Assembly (NCBI GenBank): GCA_028673005.1
Contig: CM054117.1
Location: 32,026,561-32,090,560, forward strand
Reading direction: 5' to 3'
Length of the DNA stretch: 64,000 nt
Origin: Tanypteryx hageni
Lineage: Eukaryota; Arthropoda; Insecta; Odonata; Petaluridae
Below, piece by piece: positions 24,808 to 37,295 of this stretch. The number at the start of each line of letters is the position of its first letter. Position 1 is the stretch's first letter. A program made the translations under genes and the position numbers. The notes beneath the pieces are model-generated. The model did no database searches. It saw nothing but the letters and a program-made list of their open reading frames with translations, and was not told the origin of the DNA.

Positions 24808-24889
24808 CGCTGCGGACAGGATTCGAACCTGCGTGGGCAATGCCCATTGGATTTCAAGTCCAACTCCTTAACCACTCGGACACCACAGC
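24808..24889 (-). tRNA. tRNA-Ser(UGA)
   Basis: The minus-strand sequence folds as a class II (long variable arm) tRNA. The acceptor GCTGTGG pairs with CCGCAGC, allowing G-U. The D-arm contains TGTCCGAGTGG (A box), the anticodon loop is CTTGAAA with anticodon TGA, the variable arm is GGGCA/TGCCC, and the T-arm holds GGTTCGAATCC (B box). The discriminator is G and no CCA is encoded, as usual in eukaryotic nuclear genes. Downstream on the minus strand is a long T run, a good Pol III terminator. It decodes UCA (and other UCN) serine codons and looks intact. Confidence 0.93.
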
Positions 24890-25549
24890 CTCGTGACGAT
24901 GGAGGCGAAGTTTCCGATTTTGAAGATAGCTACAATAATAATCGATGTCATCGGGTAACTGAAATGGAATTGTTGCTAGACCACACATTTTGCTCAAATT
25001 CCTCACGGAAAGATACCTTATTTTAAAAATGGTGCGAGATATTACCTGCCCAGTGGGTTGAAAGCTATACTAATACGTACAGAACCAAAGGTGAGCTGGT
25101 AGTTTGCTTAATGTTTGCTATTTTTTATAATTTATGCATTTTTAACCAAATACTCGTGAACTTTATCTCAAATTTATACATAGAAGGTAAATAGTGATTA
25201 ATTGGCAACTTATTTCGATAGAACGAGGTTGAACAAATTCATTAAAATGTGAACCTCAAAAATTTGTACGATTGTTGAATATAAATTAATGAAGCTTGAG
25301 CCCACTAGGAAGTCGTCACTAAATTCTTTTTTCTTTTGTCTTCCTGGTTGAAAACTGGAAAATAATCGGTGTCGTTTTTGGTATATTTCAAATCCCGTTA
25401 TATTCAATAAAAACATGTGGTTTAAATTTTAAAGGGTAAGATTCATACATAACTCTAACCTGCAATTTGTTCACTTCGTATTAGCATCAGCCTCAAGGAA
25501 ATCAACAATAGCAAAGTTGGTTAGACCTCGTAAGTAGAATTTATACTAA
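24890..25549. other. AT-rich spacer
   Basis: No gene recognised between the tRNA and the following MITE. Confidence 0.5.
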
Positions 25550-25766
25550 CAAAGGCGTCGGTAATCTTTCACAGTAAAAGAGTCACTTCTCTTTGTCTCA
25601 TTCTTAAACACTTGGGAGCCGCACGGTGAAAACCTGTATGAACTTTATTTTTAGTTATTTGAGTGATTGCAATAAGCATGTTTCATGTCTGATAAAGAGG
25701 TTAGGTAGCTTAGCTTACTTCTAAGGAGCCATATGCGGCCCCGGTGCCGCAGGTTACCGACCCCTG
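25550..25766. mobile_element. ~217-bp hAT-type MITE
   Basis: The right end, reverse-complemented, begins CAGGGGTCGGTAACCT and continues into a G/C-rich GCGGC block. The left end is CAAAGGCGTCGGTAATCT, similar apart from a short insertion. The right terminus differs by one base in 16 from the left terminus of the transposase-bearing hAT at 55334. It may therefore be a non-autonomous relative. The target duplication is not clear, so the boundaries are less certain. Confidence 0.55.
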
Positions 25767-26409
25767 TAGATATTAACAATACTAAAACTGATTTGAATGC
25801 ATGTTCCTACATTTGAATAATCTTGTCACGAACAGCTTTGCCTATCAAAATCAATAAAAGCTGTAATACGCAGCAAAGGTTAAAGGTTAAATTATATATT
25901 TTGTTATTTACATTGATGTCATTCGTTCTACGAGTTGAGTAAACCGAGAGAGTTAACAATATTTTCATTCAAAACGGTTTATAAGATGGATGGATGGCTA
26001 ACTTGCAGTTTTTTTATAAGATCAACATGTTTACCTAAAGATATAAAATGTTTACATCAGACAATTTTGGCTTGATACTTGAGGCTCAAAATTTTTTAAG
26101 CTATTTTTATTATAGTGATATTTTATATTGATAATTTAACTTCCGCGGAAGCATGTCATACTTTTTATTTACGACGTCAAACTTAAGATTCAAAGTGTTG
26201 GTCCACGAGTGCCTAACTTGCCTTGCTCTCGTCACAGCACTTCGAACCGTCGTAAAAAGTTAGACCGACCTAGGTTAAAGGTTCATATGTTTGTAAAATA
26301 TTTCGAAGCAAAGGTCCTCATGCACATGTTAATCTAAGTGCAGACTGGATAAGTTAACAAGGAAGAAAAACCTACATCAAAATTCAAAATCGATGACTAT
26401 AAAATATTA
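25767..26409. other. AT-rich spacer
   Basis: Nothing recognised. Confidence 0.5.
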
Positions 26410-26493
26410 CGCTGTGGACAGGATTCGAACCTGCGCGGGAATAATACCCATTGGATTTCGAGACCAACTCCTTAACCACTCGGACACCACAGC
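26410..26493 (-). tRNA. tRNA-Ser(CGA)
   Basis: On the minus strand it folds as a class II tRNA. The acceptor GCTGTGG pairs with CCACAGC (all Watson-Crick). The A-box region TGTCCGAGTGG is the same as in the tRNA-Ser at 24808. The anticodon loop is CTCGAAA with anticodon CGA, there is a variable arm, and the B box is GGTTCGAATCC. The discriminator is G. It decodes UCG. It lies about 1.5 kb from the UGA gene on the same strand and is closely similar, consistent with duplication followed by anticodon change. The downstream T run is short (TTTT), a weaker but usable terminator. Confidence 0.92.
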
Positions 26494-28642
26494 TCAAAAA
26501 ATGACAAAATTTCAGGGCACTATATTTTTACGAGAAATTTTATTTTTAAAACGATCAAATTTATTATAGAGATTGATTCTACAATAACCCGAAATTTCAA
26601 TCGTTTTAATTCCCTGTCGTAATCTAGTGAGTAGGGCGTGTAAATACATATTCAAAATTAGCACTATTATGAGTAAATGACGCCACGTTACATGAAATGA
26701 TTCCCATGGGATGGGTACTTACGCATCAGATTAGCTATCGTGCAGCGGGGAAAGAGTATGAAATATTTTAATAAGATAAGAATCCGTTTATTTGCGTCAA
26801 CTTGAATACCTTGGAGAATTTTCTATTAACACCGTAATAAGTTAATATGTTTCCTATAAATTACGACATTCGCGCCTATATTCAGAAAACACTAATAATT
26901 TTTAGGTTTTAGCGCCACAAATGCAGCTATTCTCACAAAAGACAATTAGTTGCCGAGGTTATTCACCCATTTCCGCAAATTCCACAGAAAGAGGTACGAT
27001 TCACGGCAGGGACGAATCCGAAATAAACGTATTAATTATGCCCCAACTCGCTTCAACCCCACACTTCGGATTCCAGCCGCTCTTCCTTTTCCATCCGTTA
27101 TTTTTATCACATTGCCAACACCAACAATCGCGCCGCTCCCATCTACCCCACAACGACCCCTTCGGCGGTTCCTTCCATTTCCACTTGGTTACTTCACGTT
27201 AATTTACTCCCCTCCTGTGTCCAATTCCGATCCACTTAGCGACTCAACAGCCTCCGAATACGTGATCTGTTACTGCCGGATGCTCTCTGCTTTTCTTCCG
27301 CCTCCGCCTCAATGCTGGAGACTCGTGGAAAGTGAAATATTAATAATGTCGTAGCGTGCGTCTCATTTTCCGTCTTTCTTCATTCTTTAGGGTACACCTG
27401 GCGCTGTAAAACTCCCCATCCTCCGTTTGGACGCGAATACAAATTTAGGAAGAGAGAAGTGCATTTGCGAACTTAGCGTTAGCCGGACTCAGTTCCTCGC
27501 TTGGGCCTGAGTCCAAACCTTTTCGAGAACTATTTTTATATAAGGAAGTTACACTTCTAAACCCCCATAAATCACATAAATCGCGACGTCCATCTTAAAC
27601 CGCTGATATGGATGCTTATATAAATCTATATTTTGTGATATGAAGTAATACCATTTCCATTTCTTATTGCGTACTGTCTATGAGCGCGCCTCTGTTTGAA
27701 TGGATATTTTTAATTTCGCGTTTGATGAGGACCTCATATCATACAATATTAGCTGCGATATAAATGTTGATCAGAGCTAATTTATAGAAAGGTACTTATT
27801 GCAAAATAGAGAAATCGAAAAAAAAAACATTCTTATGTGATTTTGAAAAATCTAAGCAAAGGCCTTCTAATTTTTTTGATATGGTTAGTTATTTGTGTCA
27901 AAATGCAATGAAATTCTCCTAATTTATATAAAAGGACAAATACGTATTTTCTTAACTTAACTTAAGCAGGCTCATCCCAAGGATAGAGCGATCGCTACGT
28001 CCAGTGCTCTTCGACATCACCATCTACGTTTATTTGGTGGTTAATGTTATTAAGGCACTCCTCTAAGGATGGCTCTGGTTATCAGACATATAGAGATTTG
28101 ATGAAATAAAATAGAAACTATATAATTGATAAATAAATTAAATTTACATTGCTACACATTAATAAGTCAGGGATTTCTTGTTATTATAACTTAAATAGCT
28201 CCCATGGCAATCGTGAGAACAGAATGTAGAATTGAAAACAGTGCCACTCCAATAGCCATAGAAATGTTGAAAAAACCACATGGGCCTCTCAGCTATAAAA
28301 CAGATGCTTTCAGTAGTTATTTTCTTACCCTAACCTTCTTTTGAACGGATCAGCGGCTACAGAGAACTGGGGATGCAATAGTAGGTAATAGCACCACAAA
28401 AATGTTTGAATGGCTAGAGGTTACTGTATTAACAAGGAATTTTTTTGAGAATGAATGAATGCAGTTTATGGACTTAATCGATAAAAATATATGCACATTA
28501 TCTTGTAAATTCTGTTAAGTAAAACAAAGCTAAGTGAATTGTTATATAATTGGGCAAATTATACGGATCGAGGAATTAGCTTTATATTTCAGTGGATCGA
28601 TAAAAGCTAGAATCTTAGAATGAAATCGGCGAATCAAAAAGT
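26494..28642. other. Non-coding stretch between tRNA loci
   Basis: The frame at 26950-27354 (134 residues) is Pro-rich with no domain and overlaps another frame. A GC-richer segment lies at about 26980-27520. No gene called. Confidence 0.45.
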
Positions 28643-28713
28643 TTTCCATGCCGGGAATCGAATCCGAGCCTTCTAGGTGAAAGCCAGATATTCAACCACT
28701 AGACCGCATGGGA
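28643..28713 (-). tRNA. tRNA-Glu(UUC), possibly decayed
   Basis: The minus strand shows the tRNA-Glu hallmarks: GGTCTAGTGG (A box), ATATCTGGCTTTCACC with anticodon TTC, and GATTCGATTCCCGG (B box). Compared with a standard eukaryotic tRNA-Glu, the acceptor stem has one C-A mismatch (second pair). The last T-stem pair is also mismatched (A opposite C), and the D-loop is one base short. A TTTTT run follows the 3' end. It could still be weakly functional but may be a pseudogene. Confidence 0.7.
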
Positions 28714-29840
28714 CTACAATAGTCATTATAATTGATTAATTGAAAATCGAATTGTAGATATTTTTTTTAGAATCAATGGTTGGAGAATCACCTTTGATGC
28801 GGCTGCTTTGTAGCTGAAATGCGTATTTGGATTTCCCTGCCTTTGTGTGAATATTGGAGAAGCATAGAGTTGAAATTCAATTCCAGCCACATGTTGAACT
28901 TGACAACTTTTTATTGGTACTTAAGATTATTCAACCTCATGATGGACACTTTTAAAACCTCAAATTACATAAATAATGACATGATAGAATTAACAATACT
29001 CAAATGCGAGATTATATAAAATAAACTTAATCTTATCCCCTGTGAAAATATTTTCTATGATCCAGTCTTAATTTGGACTTTAAATGTAACGGTTACCTCT
29101 CAGAAAATCTTACTTATCGACGCGCAAAATATCAGACGTCCGCCGATTCAATTACCCGTCACTAGCTATCAAAGGAAACGAGAACAACTGCTTTCTCTTA
29201 TTTTCAAATAACATCCAGCGTCATAAAACGTCTTGTAAACAAGTTCAATCTAATACACGGGTTCTTCTTCTTCTTCCTCCTCTCTATACCTCTCCTTTCC
29301 CTTTGATGAGAATCGACGTATTCATTTTAATGATCCGATCGGGAGAGAAATCCGACATCGGATGGGGGAATGAAATAATAATCTCCCCGCGAATCAGTTC
29401 CGACATCCGGCAAACGCAACGACCTCTCTACTCGCGTAAAAAAGGATCCGTCCCACACGTCATCCATCCGAACCCATTTCAAATCCTTCCTCCGAAATAA
29501 AACATCACGCGCCCGTGCGCACACGAGGAATGTTCACATCCGATTCCTCCGGCGCACGTCGGAGTCTTCTTCAGAGGGATCCAAACATTAAAAAAATAAA
29601 ACCCCTTCGCTATGCGTTTCGAAGACGTAGAAAAACAGGATTCTGCTATGCTGCATGCGCAGTCCGAGTTATTCCCCCCTCTCTCTCTCTTTCCTTTCCT
29701 TTGATGTCCTTTCGGGATCATAACTCGGCGGTTGGTGTTCAATAACTTGGCTTAAGACACAGCTCTAGGTCGGCTCTTAATTACCTGGCTCGGAATATCT
29801 CGCTCACCCTCTCCTACACCCTAGTCCCTGCTATGAAGCA
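28714..29840. other. Non-coding stretch, CpG-richer at the end
   Basis: AT-rich to about 29100, then richer in CpG to 29840. The short frames at 29303-29745 overlap on both strands and have no domain. Confidence 0.45.
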
Positions 29841-30470
29841 CGTATCCGCCACATCTCTATGGCGACACGCCCTCTCTCCCCCCCCCCGCTGTTCGGTGAG
29901 AGGTTCGGATTGGGACTACTACTAGCCATCTCTTCGTGCAGAGCAAGGGAGGGGATTTTTTTTTCACCTGTCGGGGATTAGAACAAGGCGGGTGAACGGG
30001 TGTGATGTAGTGTGCTTAGGGGATAGAGAGAGAGAGAGAGAGAGGAGGAGAAATGTAGATGTTTTAAGACGGCGAGGTTAGTTCGAGGAATGGAAGTTAA
30101 CCTCTCTATATGTACGCGTGTATGTTATGGTTTCGAGATGAGAGTCGTATATTTATGAAATCCCCGAGAGGCGGTCTATTTTCCGTTCTGCTCGTATCAT
30201 TTATGCGTCAAGATGTCGAGAGGGTTTTTTTGAGTTATCTCGTCTCGACGGAGGTTGGTGTCGGTGGTTTTATTGAGTCGTCGCTCTCGGAGCGATAAAT
30301 GCAGAGTGGTGGGTCATACGTCGGATTCGTAATGCGGGGGTAATTAGATTTGAGTGGCGAGGGTAGAAAGGAAGGAGGATAAGAGTTAGACGAGCCGAGA
30401 GATACCTACGCGTACCGAGCTCGCGTGCCTTTCGCGACGGATTCTAAAATCGGAGCACGTGTCGGTCTCC
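29841..30470. promoter_or_regulatory. GA-tract and CpG-rich block, possible regulatory DNA
   Basis: It contains a C11 run (29877-29887), a GA run (30025-30044) and dense CpG from 30060 to 30450, flanked by AT-rich DNA. GA tracts next to CpG-rich, non-repetitive DNA are common at insect promoters and Polycomb/Trithorax elements. No transcription start or exon was found, so the function is inferred from composition only. Confidence 0.25.
30025..30044. repeat. (GA)n microsatellite
   Basis: Pure GA run beside CpG-rich DNA. Confidence 0.9.
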
Positions 30471-31020
30471 CATAACCATTTCGCCAAGTTGGTTTTACTC
30501 TTTAACGATTAGAGCAAAATGTCGGATGCGTAAGTTTATTTTATGAGAACAGTGTCATCCAGCGCTAACGTTCATAATTCTCGGATAATTTTTTTAGAAT
30601 CTAAACATGTTCGCGATGTTTTTGTCCGTAGTATCCGTTCAGAAAAAAATATAAAAATCATAGCTTGTTACATGTTTATTTGACATATTTCGAAATCCTA
30701 AATAAGGAACTATCAGAGTGAGTCGCATTGGTACAACTTTCGCTGTGAAGACCAATAAAAAATAAAATTGAGATAACACATAATCACTCGCATTAAACTC
30801 AGCTTAAAAAGATAAAAGTAATATAACAGATGCATAAAACGTTTTAACTTGTTTATGATAAAAAATTAAAATTTTTCTAATTTTCATATTATGCCTTGTC
30901 TGCTTTTTCGATTCCAATACACACACATATATCCATAAGGCACCCAAAAATAATTCACGTAATTACCATAAAAAACGAGCGGCCCTTTTCCTCTCGACAA
31001 CACCATTGATCTCGCTGTAA
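30471..31020. other. AT-rich spacer
   Basis: Nothing recognised. Confidence 0.5.
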
Positions 31021-31480
31021 GAAATAGACCTGCAACAACTCCCTCCCTTAATCCAATGACTGAGGGATGTGAAAAAGTGCGGCTATTGGAGGTCTGAGAT
31101 AAATAGAGTGAGTTAAGGCGAGAGGGTCGTGTTTACAAGCGTGTTCGCGAGGAAAGTTGAGACAAAGTGAAGGAGGGGTCCTTAAAATGTATGGAGGGAA
31201 GCTGGCAATGGGAAAGGATAGGGAAAAAAATGGATTCGAAAAAAGATTTCGAGAGATGGAGGAGGGAAAGAAAGAGAGAGGGAAGAGAAGGCGTGGATTT
31301 GGGACGGGAGAAAGGGAGTTTGTAAGTGTTTGAGAGGATAATTCGGTGACAAGGACAGAGAAGCAAGAAATTGTCTTCGGAATGGAATCTTGGGCATGGG
31401 AAGAGGGGGGGGGGGTAAAGAGGGAGGGGTGAGGAGTGATGGGAGGGGGTGGGTGGCAAAGGAATGCGAGAGGGACCACG
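31021..31480. repeat. Purine-rich tract
   Basis: G+A-biased plus strand, including a G11 run at 31405-31415. The 143-residue minus-strand frame is a Ser/Pro/Leu/Phe composition artefact. Confidence 0.6.
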
Positions 31481-34400
31481 GTTGGAAAAATGCCCGCTAA
31501 AAGGTTAGAAAAAAGATTTGGGAGTCTAAAACTGTGGTAAAAGGTTGGAGGAATATAAAATAGAAGGAATAGTAGGAACGATAAAAAATATTGTGGATAG
31601 TTTCGACTCCAATGTATTTTACGATATATATGATATATTTGATGGTATATGTATGTGGCTTTTGAAAATTTTAAAGTAAATTTTTATTATCACTAACTAC
31701 ACTTAGTGTAAAATTATTTACTACAATATTTTAACCAAATTTCCGCCAAGTACGGGGTATGTTAATTCATTATTCCAAAGCTATTCCATCTAAGAACACT
31801 CTTTAGGTTTTAACGCATAAACATTAGAATAAGGATTTTTAAATTCAGCTATCATTTCGACATAATCTCTACTAAACTGAGGTCTATCATTACGTTCACA
31901 GGCACACTTCGAGAATGAATGAGAATATTCGAAGGCATATTAATTACATTTTACTATCTATTTTAAATATGAATTGACTCAAAGACTAATCATTTTTATT
32001 TCGCATATTTTAACATTTTTCTTTCCGTCACCTGTTATCTTTAAATCGCAATTTCATAACTTAGATCCATTCCGCTTCTTTTCAACCTTATAACAAATTT
32101 TCCGACAACAAATATTCCACAAGTCGTATTTTTCCGATTATTCACTCTCTTATTGGATGCCACTTATATTCGATTGACCAACAGGTTTATTCTTTCTAGA
32201 TTACGATCATTACTTCTTTCACGACTTTCTTTTTTCTTAGATGAATCTTTTTATAAACTTGATGATGCTCAACGTAACTTTACATTGCGTTTGTAACGCA
32301 AAATTCTGAAATTATTCGAGGAATTATGCGATTAGGTCTTTGGGTTTGTAGCTTCTGTTATTTTAAAACCTAAAAGCGTTCTGGAAATTATAGTTTCATT
32401 CATGTGTTATAAATATAACTTAAACAACCAATAGTTTTGACGTTGATGCTAGATTCTCCATCGCTGCAAAATTTTAATTTAGCAAAAAATCTTTTAATAA
32501 CTATTTCGAAAAAATGAAAAATATACTTCCTAATCTCACTGAGATTACACGGGAGTTTTCTCTCATAGTCACCATTGCAGCGAAAGATTTGTAAGTTATT
32601 TAAAACGCAGCGCACCTTATTCTTTTACAGAATCTGCTCGCAAACTTTTCGTTCATAGCTCTTTTAACTACTTCTCATTTCAAACAGAATAAGGGTAAAC
32701 AAGGCGTTCTATTACTATAAAAGGATTAACTTGATGTGTTATTAGTGGAGAGCTATCTTTAAGAAACACCTAAACTTTGCGATAGTAACCGAAAAGAAGA
32801 ATTTCAGGTTTGAGTTGCAATGTATTGAAGCCGCGGTCGCACTAATCAGATAAGAAAGAGACGTTTGTTTATCTCGAGACGAATATGAAGCTGAAGAAGA
32901 GAACGAAAATCATAAATGTCTGCATAATTTGATTGAGTTGTCCTGGCTAGTACAAATCCTTCCAAAACATATTCTGTGAGTACGTTTGATATTTCCACCT
33001 GACTTCTGAAAAAAACCCGAGCTACCTCACGTGGTATCTCAAGAAAGAAACGAAAAACAAAACAGTGTACCCACGCATTGTACCGCCTACATAGACTTTT
33101 TCAAAGTCAGTAGGACACACCGAAGGCCGTTAGCCTTCCATTTTTAATGTCCTCGCACGCTTTAAGACGCAGTTCACTCCTACATCTCAATCAACTGTTA
33201 CTGGACTACAACAGAAAATACCATGACCCCATTACGAATTATTTTTCTCTGAATAGGAGAATTTTAAAAAAATCTTAAAACAAATTTCACAACGCTCACT
33301 CTCTTAAAAGAAAATAACAGAATGGTAGAAAAGCAGCAGCGATATTTCTGTATTTGGTTTGCTAAAATATTATTGACATAAATAATAATATGACATGTAA
33401 AATATCGCGAATCAGAATATTCGTTATTATGTAACGATACCATAAAAATTACGAAAGGCTCCAATGCAATGAAACCTTACGAATAAATATGGGCATAATT
33501 AGAATATTAAGCAGTATAAACTCGTTTTTGCGATTGTTTAACTTTTATCTAAACGGCACACGAGCAGTCTGTTATAAAATAGTATTAGTTGATCTATCAT
33601 GATTTTTTGTAAAATAGGTATAAATTTCTTTAACGTCAATCTAACTGTGCATACAAATAATTTATTTGGGATCTTTCAGATTATTAGAAAATGGATTTGT
33701 GAAAATAAAAATAAATGTCTCTTCTACTACTGAATAGAATTTTATTTTTATATGATTTCATATTCCAAAATTACTTCAATTAATTTTTATTAGTTACATT
33801 TGACTACAGACCAAGAGTTAACAAGAAATAACAGTGGATGAGATGACACTGTTTCACTTAATTTACCTATTAAAGCGGCAGAATTTATCATCTACAGCAA
33901 CAAGACAACACGGTTTCAGTATTTCGGACTAGGCTCGTTAATACTGATGTCGATCTATGCAATTTCTACGGTTAATACTTGGAAATTATTCGAATTCAAG
34001 TTTATTTTTTATTTTGATGCAAATGTTTCCCTTGTATATTCCCTCGTGTAATAGTCTCAAACACGTGACTCAAGCATCCGGAGAAATGAATTACTCCATC
34101 CCTATGGCTTTTACTCCGTCGCGCGAGGAACCTGCCGTGTCCACCTTGTCATTGTTGATTCCCGGAAAACATAAGAAACCAAGTTACGACACACTTGCAT
34201 TAGCGACTGAAATGGAGCTCGCGTTTACGAGGCAAAAAATATCTCGGGGAGCAGAACAAAATATCTTCCCGCGAGCGGCATTTTCCATTCGTTCGCACTC
34301 AAGCAAGAATAGAATGTGCAGAGGACATTCCACACGAGCTATCTAGAGGAAAAGCCTCGGTTCTGTGATCGTCAAAAGAAGGCATGCACGCAGGAAATTC

Positions 34401-34720
34401 ACATTTGGAGCCAAACATCCTTGATAAAAGGAGGTTTTTATCCCAGATTTACTTGTTTGCATAAAAGCACGCGTCTTTCTTGAATTCTAAGCGAATTACA
34501 AGAACCAAATGAAAAGTTTTGTGGCTGTCGTTTTCGATAATTTGATACGAAAAAATACAGTGACGAGCATAAAGATAGAGACTGAAAAAATGGGAAAAGC
34601 ATTCGGCATTGTCCGTCTTTTTTTTACTGACAAAATCGGCTTTCCTGCAATTCCACATCTAGTCACTCATGACTTAACAATTCGAGAGAAAAAATACATT
34701 TGAAGAATCTTAGTAACCCT
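31481..34720. other. AT-rich non-coding stretch
   Basis: No gene recognised. The segment 34060-34330 is of higher GC with an open frame (33957-34346, 129 residues) lacking any known domain. Confidence 0.45.
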
Positions 34721-34721
34721 T

Positions 34722-34744
34722 CCTCTCTCTCTCTCTCTCTCTCT
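34722..34744. repeat. (CT)n microsatellite
   Basis: Pure CT run that abuts, and partly forms, the target duplication of the transposon starting at 34749. Confidence 0.9.
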
Positions 34745-34748
34745 GGAA

Positions 34749-35196
34749 CAGCGTTTCCCAACTGGTGGTTCGCGTACCCCTAGGGGTACGCGAAATACAT
34801 CTAAGGGGTTCTCGAGAAAAATTTGGCAATGGCGTCTTCTTCACTTTCTTGGTTCTAAAATTCTTACCAATATTTTAATTTCATTCAAATCAGTTGCATG
34901 GTTTTATTTTCAATTTTTTCTAACGCTTCAAGAATTATATTTGAATTTTACAGGGTACTAACTAGAAACTGACGACAATATCAGAGATTCTGATTTTATT
35001 GTAAACGTTTACATACTATGTGCTATATAAACTTTTTATTTTTTATGAATCAAACTCGTTCAAAAAGATTTGTTTTTACAAAATTTACTCGCCGTTATAA
35101 GGGGCTTGTCGCCAAAACTGTTACAACTCAAGAGATTCGCGAAGATAAAAGGTTAATCCAAGAGGTTCGCGAAGTGAAAAAGCTTGGGAACCGCTG
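34749..35196. mobile_element. 448-bp hAT-type non-autonomous element
   Basis: The left end is CAGCGTTTCCCAA and the right end, reverse-complemented, CAGCGGTTCCCAA (12 of 13). Flanking 8-mers are ctctggaa (34741-34748) and ctctggac (35197-35204), 7 of 8. The left subterminal region contains the palindromic word 'gtacccctaggggtac'. No transposase frame is evident. Ends, length and 8-bp duplication fit a hAT MITE. Confidence 0.85.
34776..34791. repeat. Perfect 16-bp palindrome inside the hAT MITE
   Basis: gtacccctaggggtac reads the same on both strands, about 27 bp inside the element's left end. It may be a subterminal transposase-binding or hairpin site. Confidence 0.8.
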
Positions 35197-35269
35197 CTCT
35201 GGACGACCCAAACCGAGTTGCATCGCTAAACGAAAATCACAAAAAATTGCCTCGGCGATACCGACCACG

Positions 35270-35860
35270 TGCGCGCAATCTCAGCTCTCTTTTCGGATAC
35301 ATTTATCTTTTTTCCCCTCCTCCTTTCTTTCCGACAAAACCGCGGGCAAACGACCTCTCTTCAACCGCTTACGCCTGTGTCGCCCTCCCTCCTCTCCTTT
35401 ATAACCCACCCACTTTGTTCGCCTCCTCTCTATCTCTCTCTCCCTCTCTCTCTCTCTTTCCCCTCTCTCCAAATCTGTCTCTCCCTCACCCCCCATTTCC
35501 CACCTCCATCTTCCGGGGCCCTCCCACGGTGCCCTTTCCGTACCCCGCTCCGAAAAACCTCCGGGGAAGGAGTGAAGGGAGAGGAGAAAAGAGAGAGGGG
35601 GAGGGTGTTCACTTGGCATTCGTCCACATGACCATATACAACTCGGGCAATGACTGAGCAATGGTGTGGGCAGGGAGAGGTCGAAGAACCAAAAAAAAAT
35701 ATTAAGGAGCCTGGAAAAAAGGAGGAAACAACGGTTTTGGGAAAGAGAGGGGGAGGGAGTGGAGGAGGTGCAAAGTGTGTGTGGGTCGAAAGGGGGCTTG
35801 GGAAATGAGGGTGAAGGTCTAGGTCACGGCTTCGCAGTGGAGGTCGGGTCATCGGGGGAT
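35270..35860. repeat. C+T-rich then G+A-rich asymmetric block
   Basis: Pyrimidine-biased at about 35300-35550, then purine-biased at about 35560-35800. Five overlapping frames of 101-157 residues on both strands are low-complexity and discounted. Confidence 0.6.
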
Positions 35861-35969
35861 ATGGCGGTATTTTATGTAATGCCCTTAAATGCAGTCTGGT
35901 GGCACATTGACGAATTCACGTGTCGAAGAGAACCTCACGCGAAGCTGTTCAAGGATGAAACTCTAGTGT

Positions 35970-36780
35970 AGATTTAATAATCTCGAGAGAAAAATGCGCG
36001 CGTGCTAAAGGACACTCATGATATTTTATGAAGGTGGGCGCATTCGGTTTTTACGCCAACATTTTCACAGTAAACAATTATTTTAAAAACCGATGACCAT
36101 ATGGAAGCAGGTAAATAACCGCAGCTGTAGAAAATCCTACAAAATTAAATAAATTATAATGCGGCATTAAAATAGTAACTGATAAAGAGCCTATAGTATT
36201 CCAATTTTTTTCTTTTTAAATAATTAAAATCTCTATCCCAGAAACAGCTATTAAAAATGTAGTTTGTTCGGATTATTAATAATTACATTCGTGCATTTAT
36301 TTAGACAATTAAAGAAGACTAAGCTACTCACGAGGTTGATAATTTATGATAAATATTGAAATGGAAGAAAATTAATAAAAATAATAATTGCGTATGCAAT
36401 GAAAGCTTCATATAATTGTTTAAGTAATAATTAAGTGACAACAAGGAACAAAATGTTCAGTTGACTTATAACTCACGATAATAATATTATGACAATTTTA
36501 GATGTAAAAACTGGGAATCACGTTGAAATTCACTTACATAAGTAATACTCTCCATCAATCCCTAAGACAAAATTTGCAATTAGATTTCTTATATTTTACC
36601 GTGCTTAAAAATGGGCCTATAGTGACACTTTGGTATGTCTGTCTATGAATTTGAATAAATTGGTTGTGACGAAACCGTAAACGATAGAGAACTGAAACTT
36701 GGAGAATAGATTTCTGTACTCTTTTTGTTTTTGCTTAGATTTGAGTTGAGTTGATGTATATTTAAAATTTTGTTTTTGGA
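35970..36780. other. AT-rich spacer
   Basis: Nothing recognised. Confidence 0.5.
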
Positions 36781-36784
36781 ATAC

Positions 36785-37295
36785 ATATCTCCAAAGGAGT
36801 AAAATATGGAAAGCTGAAAATATGAGCGTACGCATCCACATTAATGCCACTTATTCTTGAATAGTTTGTGAAAAATCCAAGTCAGAAAGTCATAATTTAT
36901 TTTGAAATTCGAAAATTTCTTTCACTGTTTTACTAATTGTTGACAGCGAAAACAATCTTCGTAGCTACTGAAGTAAACAAGATCTACTAAAGATACGGAA
37001 ATACGTTTAATTTTCTTTCGTCTGTACACAGAACATGGTAAACGATTATCTACTGCGAGGAAATGAACGAAAATACGTGCCTTTGTCTTTCGTGCGCTCA
37101 CAGTGAAAAGAATGAATAATTTAAGATGAAGGAATGAGCTTGAACTTAAAAGTTACGTTACAATTAGTCAGTGAGGTATGTTTGAAATGATTTTAGATTG
37201 TTTTAATTTTATCTCCGAAGGTAAAAAAGATGGAAGGCTGAAACTTTGAGTGCACATTTTCGCACTGATGCCGCTTATTCTTGAAAAGTTTGAGT
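36785..37295 (+). repeat. Diverged ~82-bp direct repeat, about 423 bp apart
   Basis: The segment from about 36789 ('tctccaaagg...gctgaaa...ttattcttgaa.agtttg') recurs from about 37212 with scattered differences. The intervening DNA is AT-rich. This may be two units of an old long-period tandem repeat. Confidence 0.6.

Noticed and set aside
35018..35661. Several 120-157-residue frames on both strands
   Set aside because: Low-complexity, mutually overlapping, and partly inside a hAT MITE.
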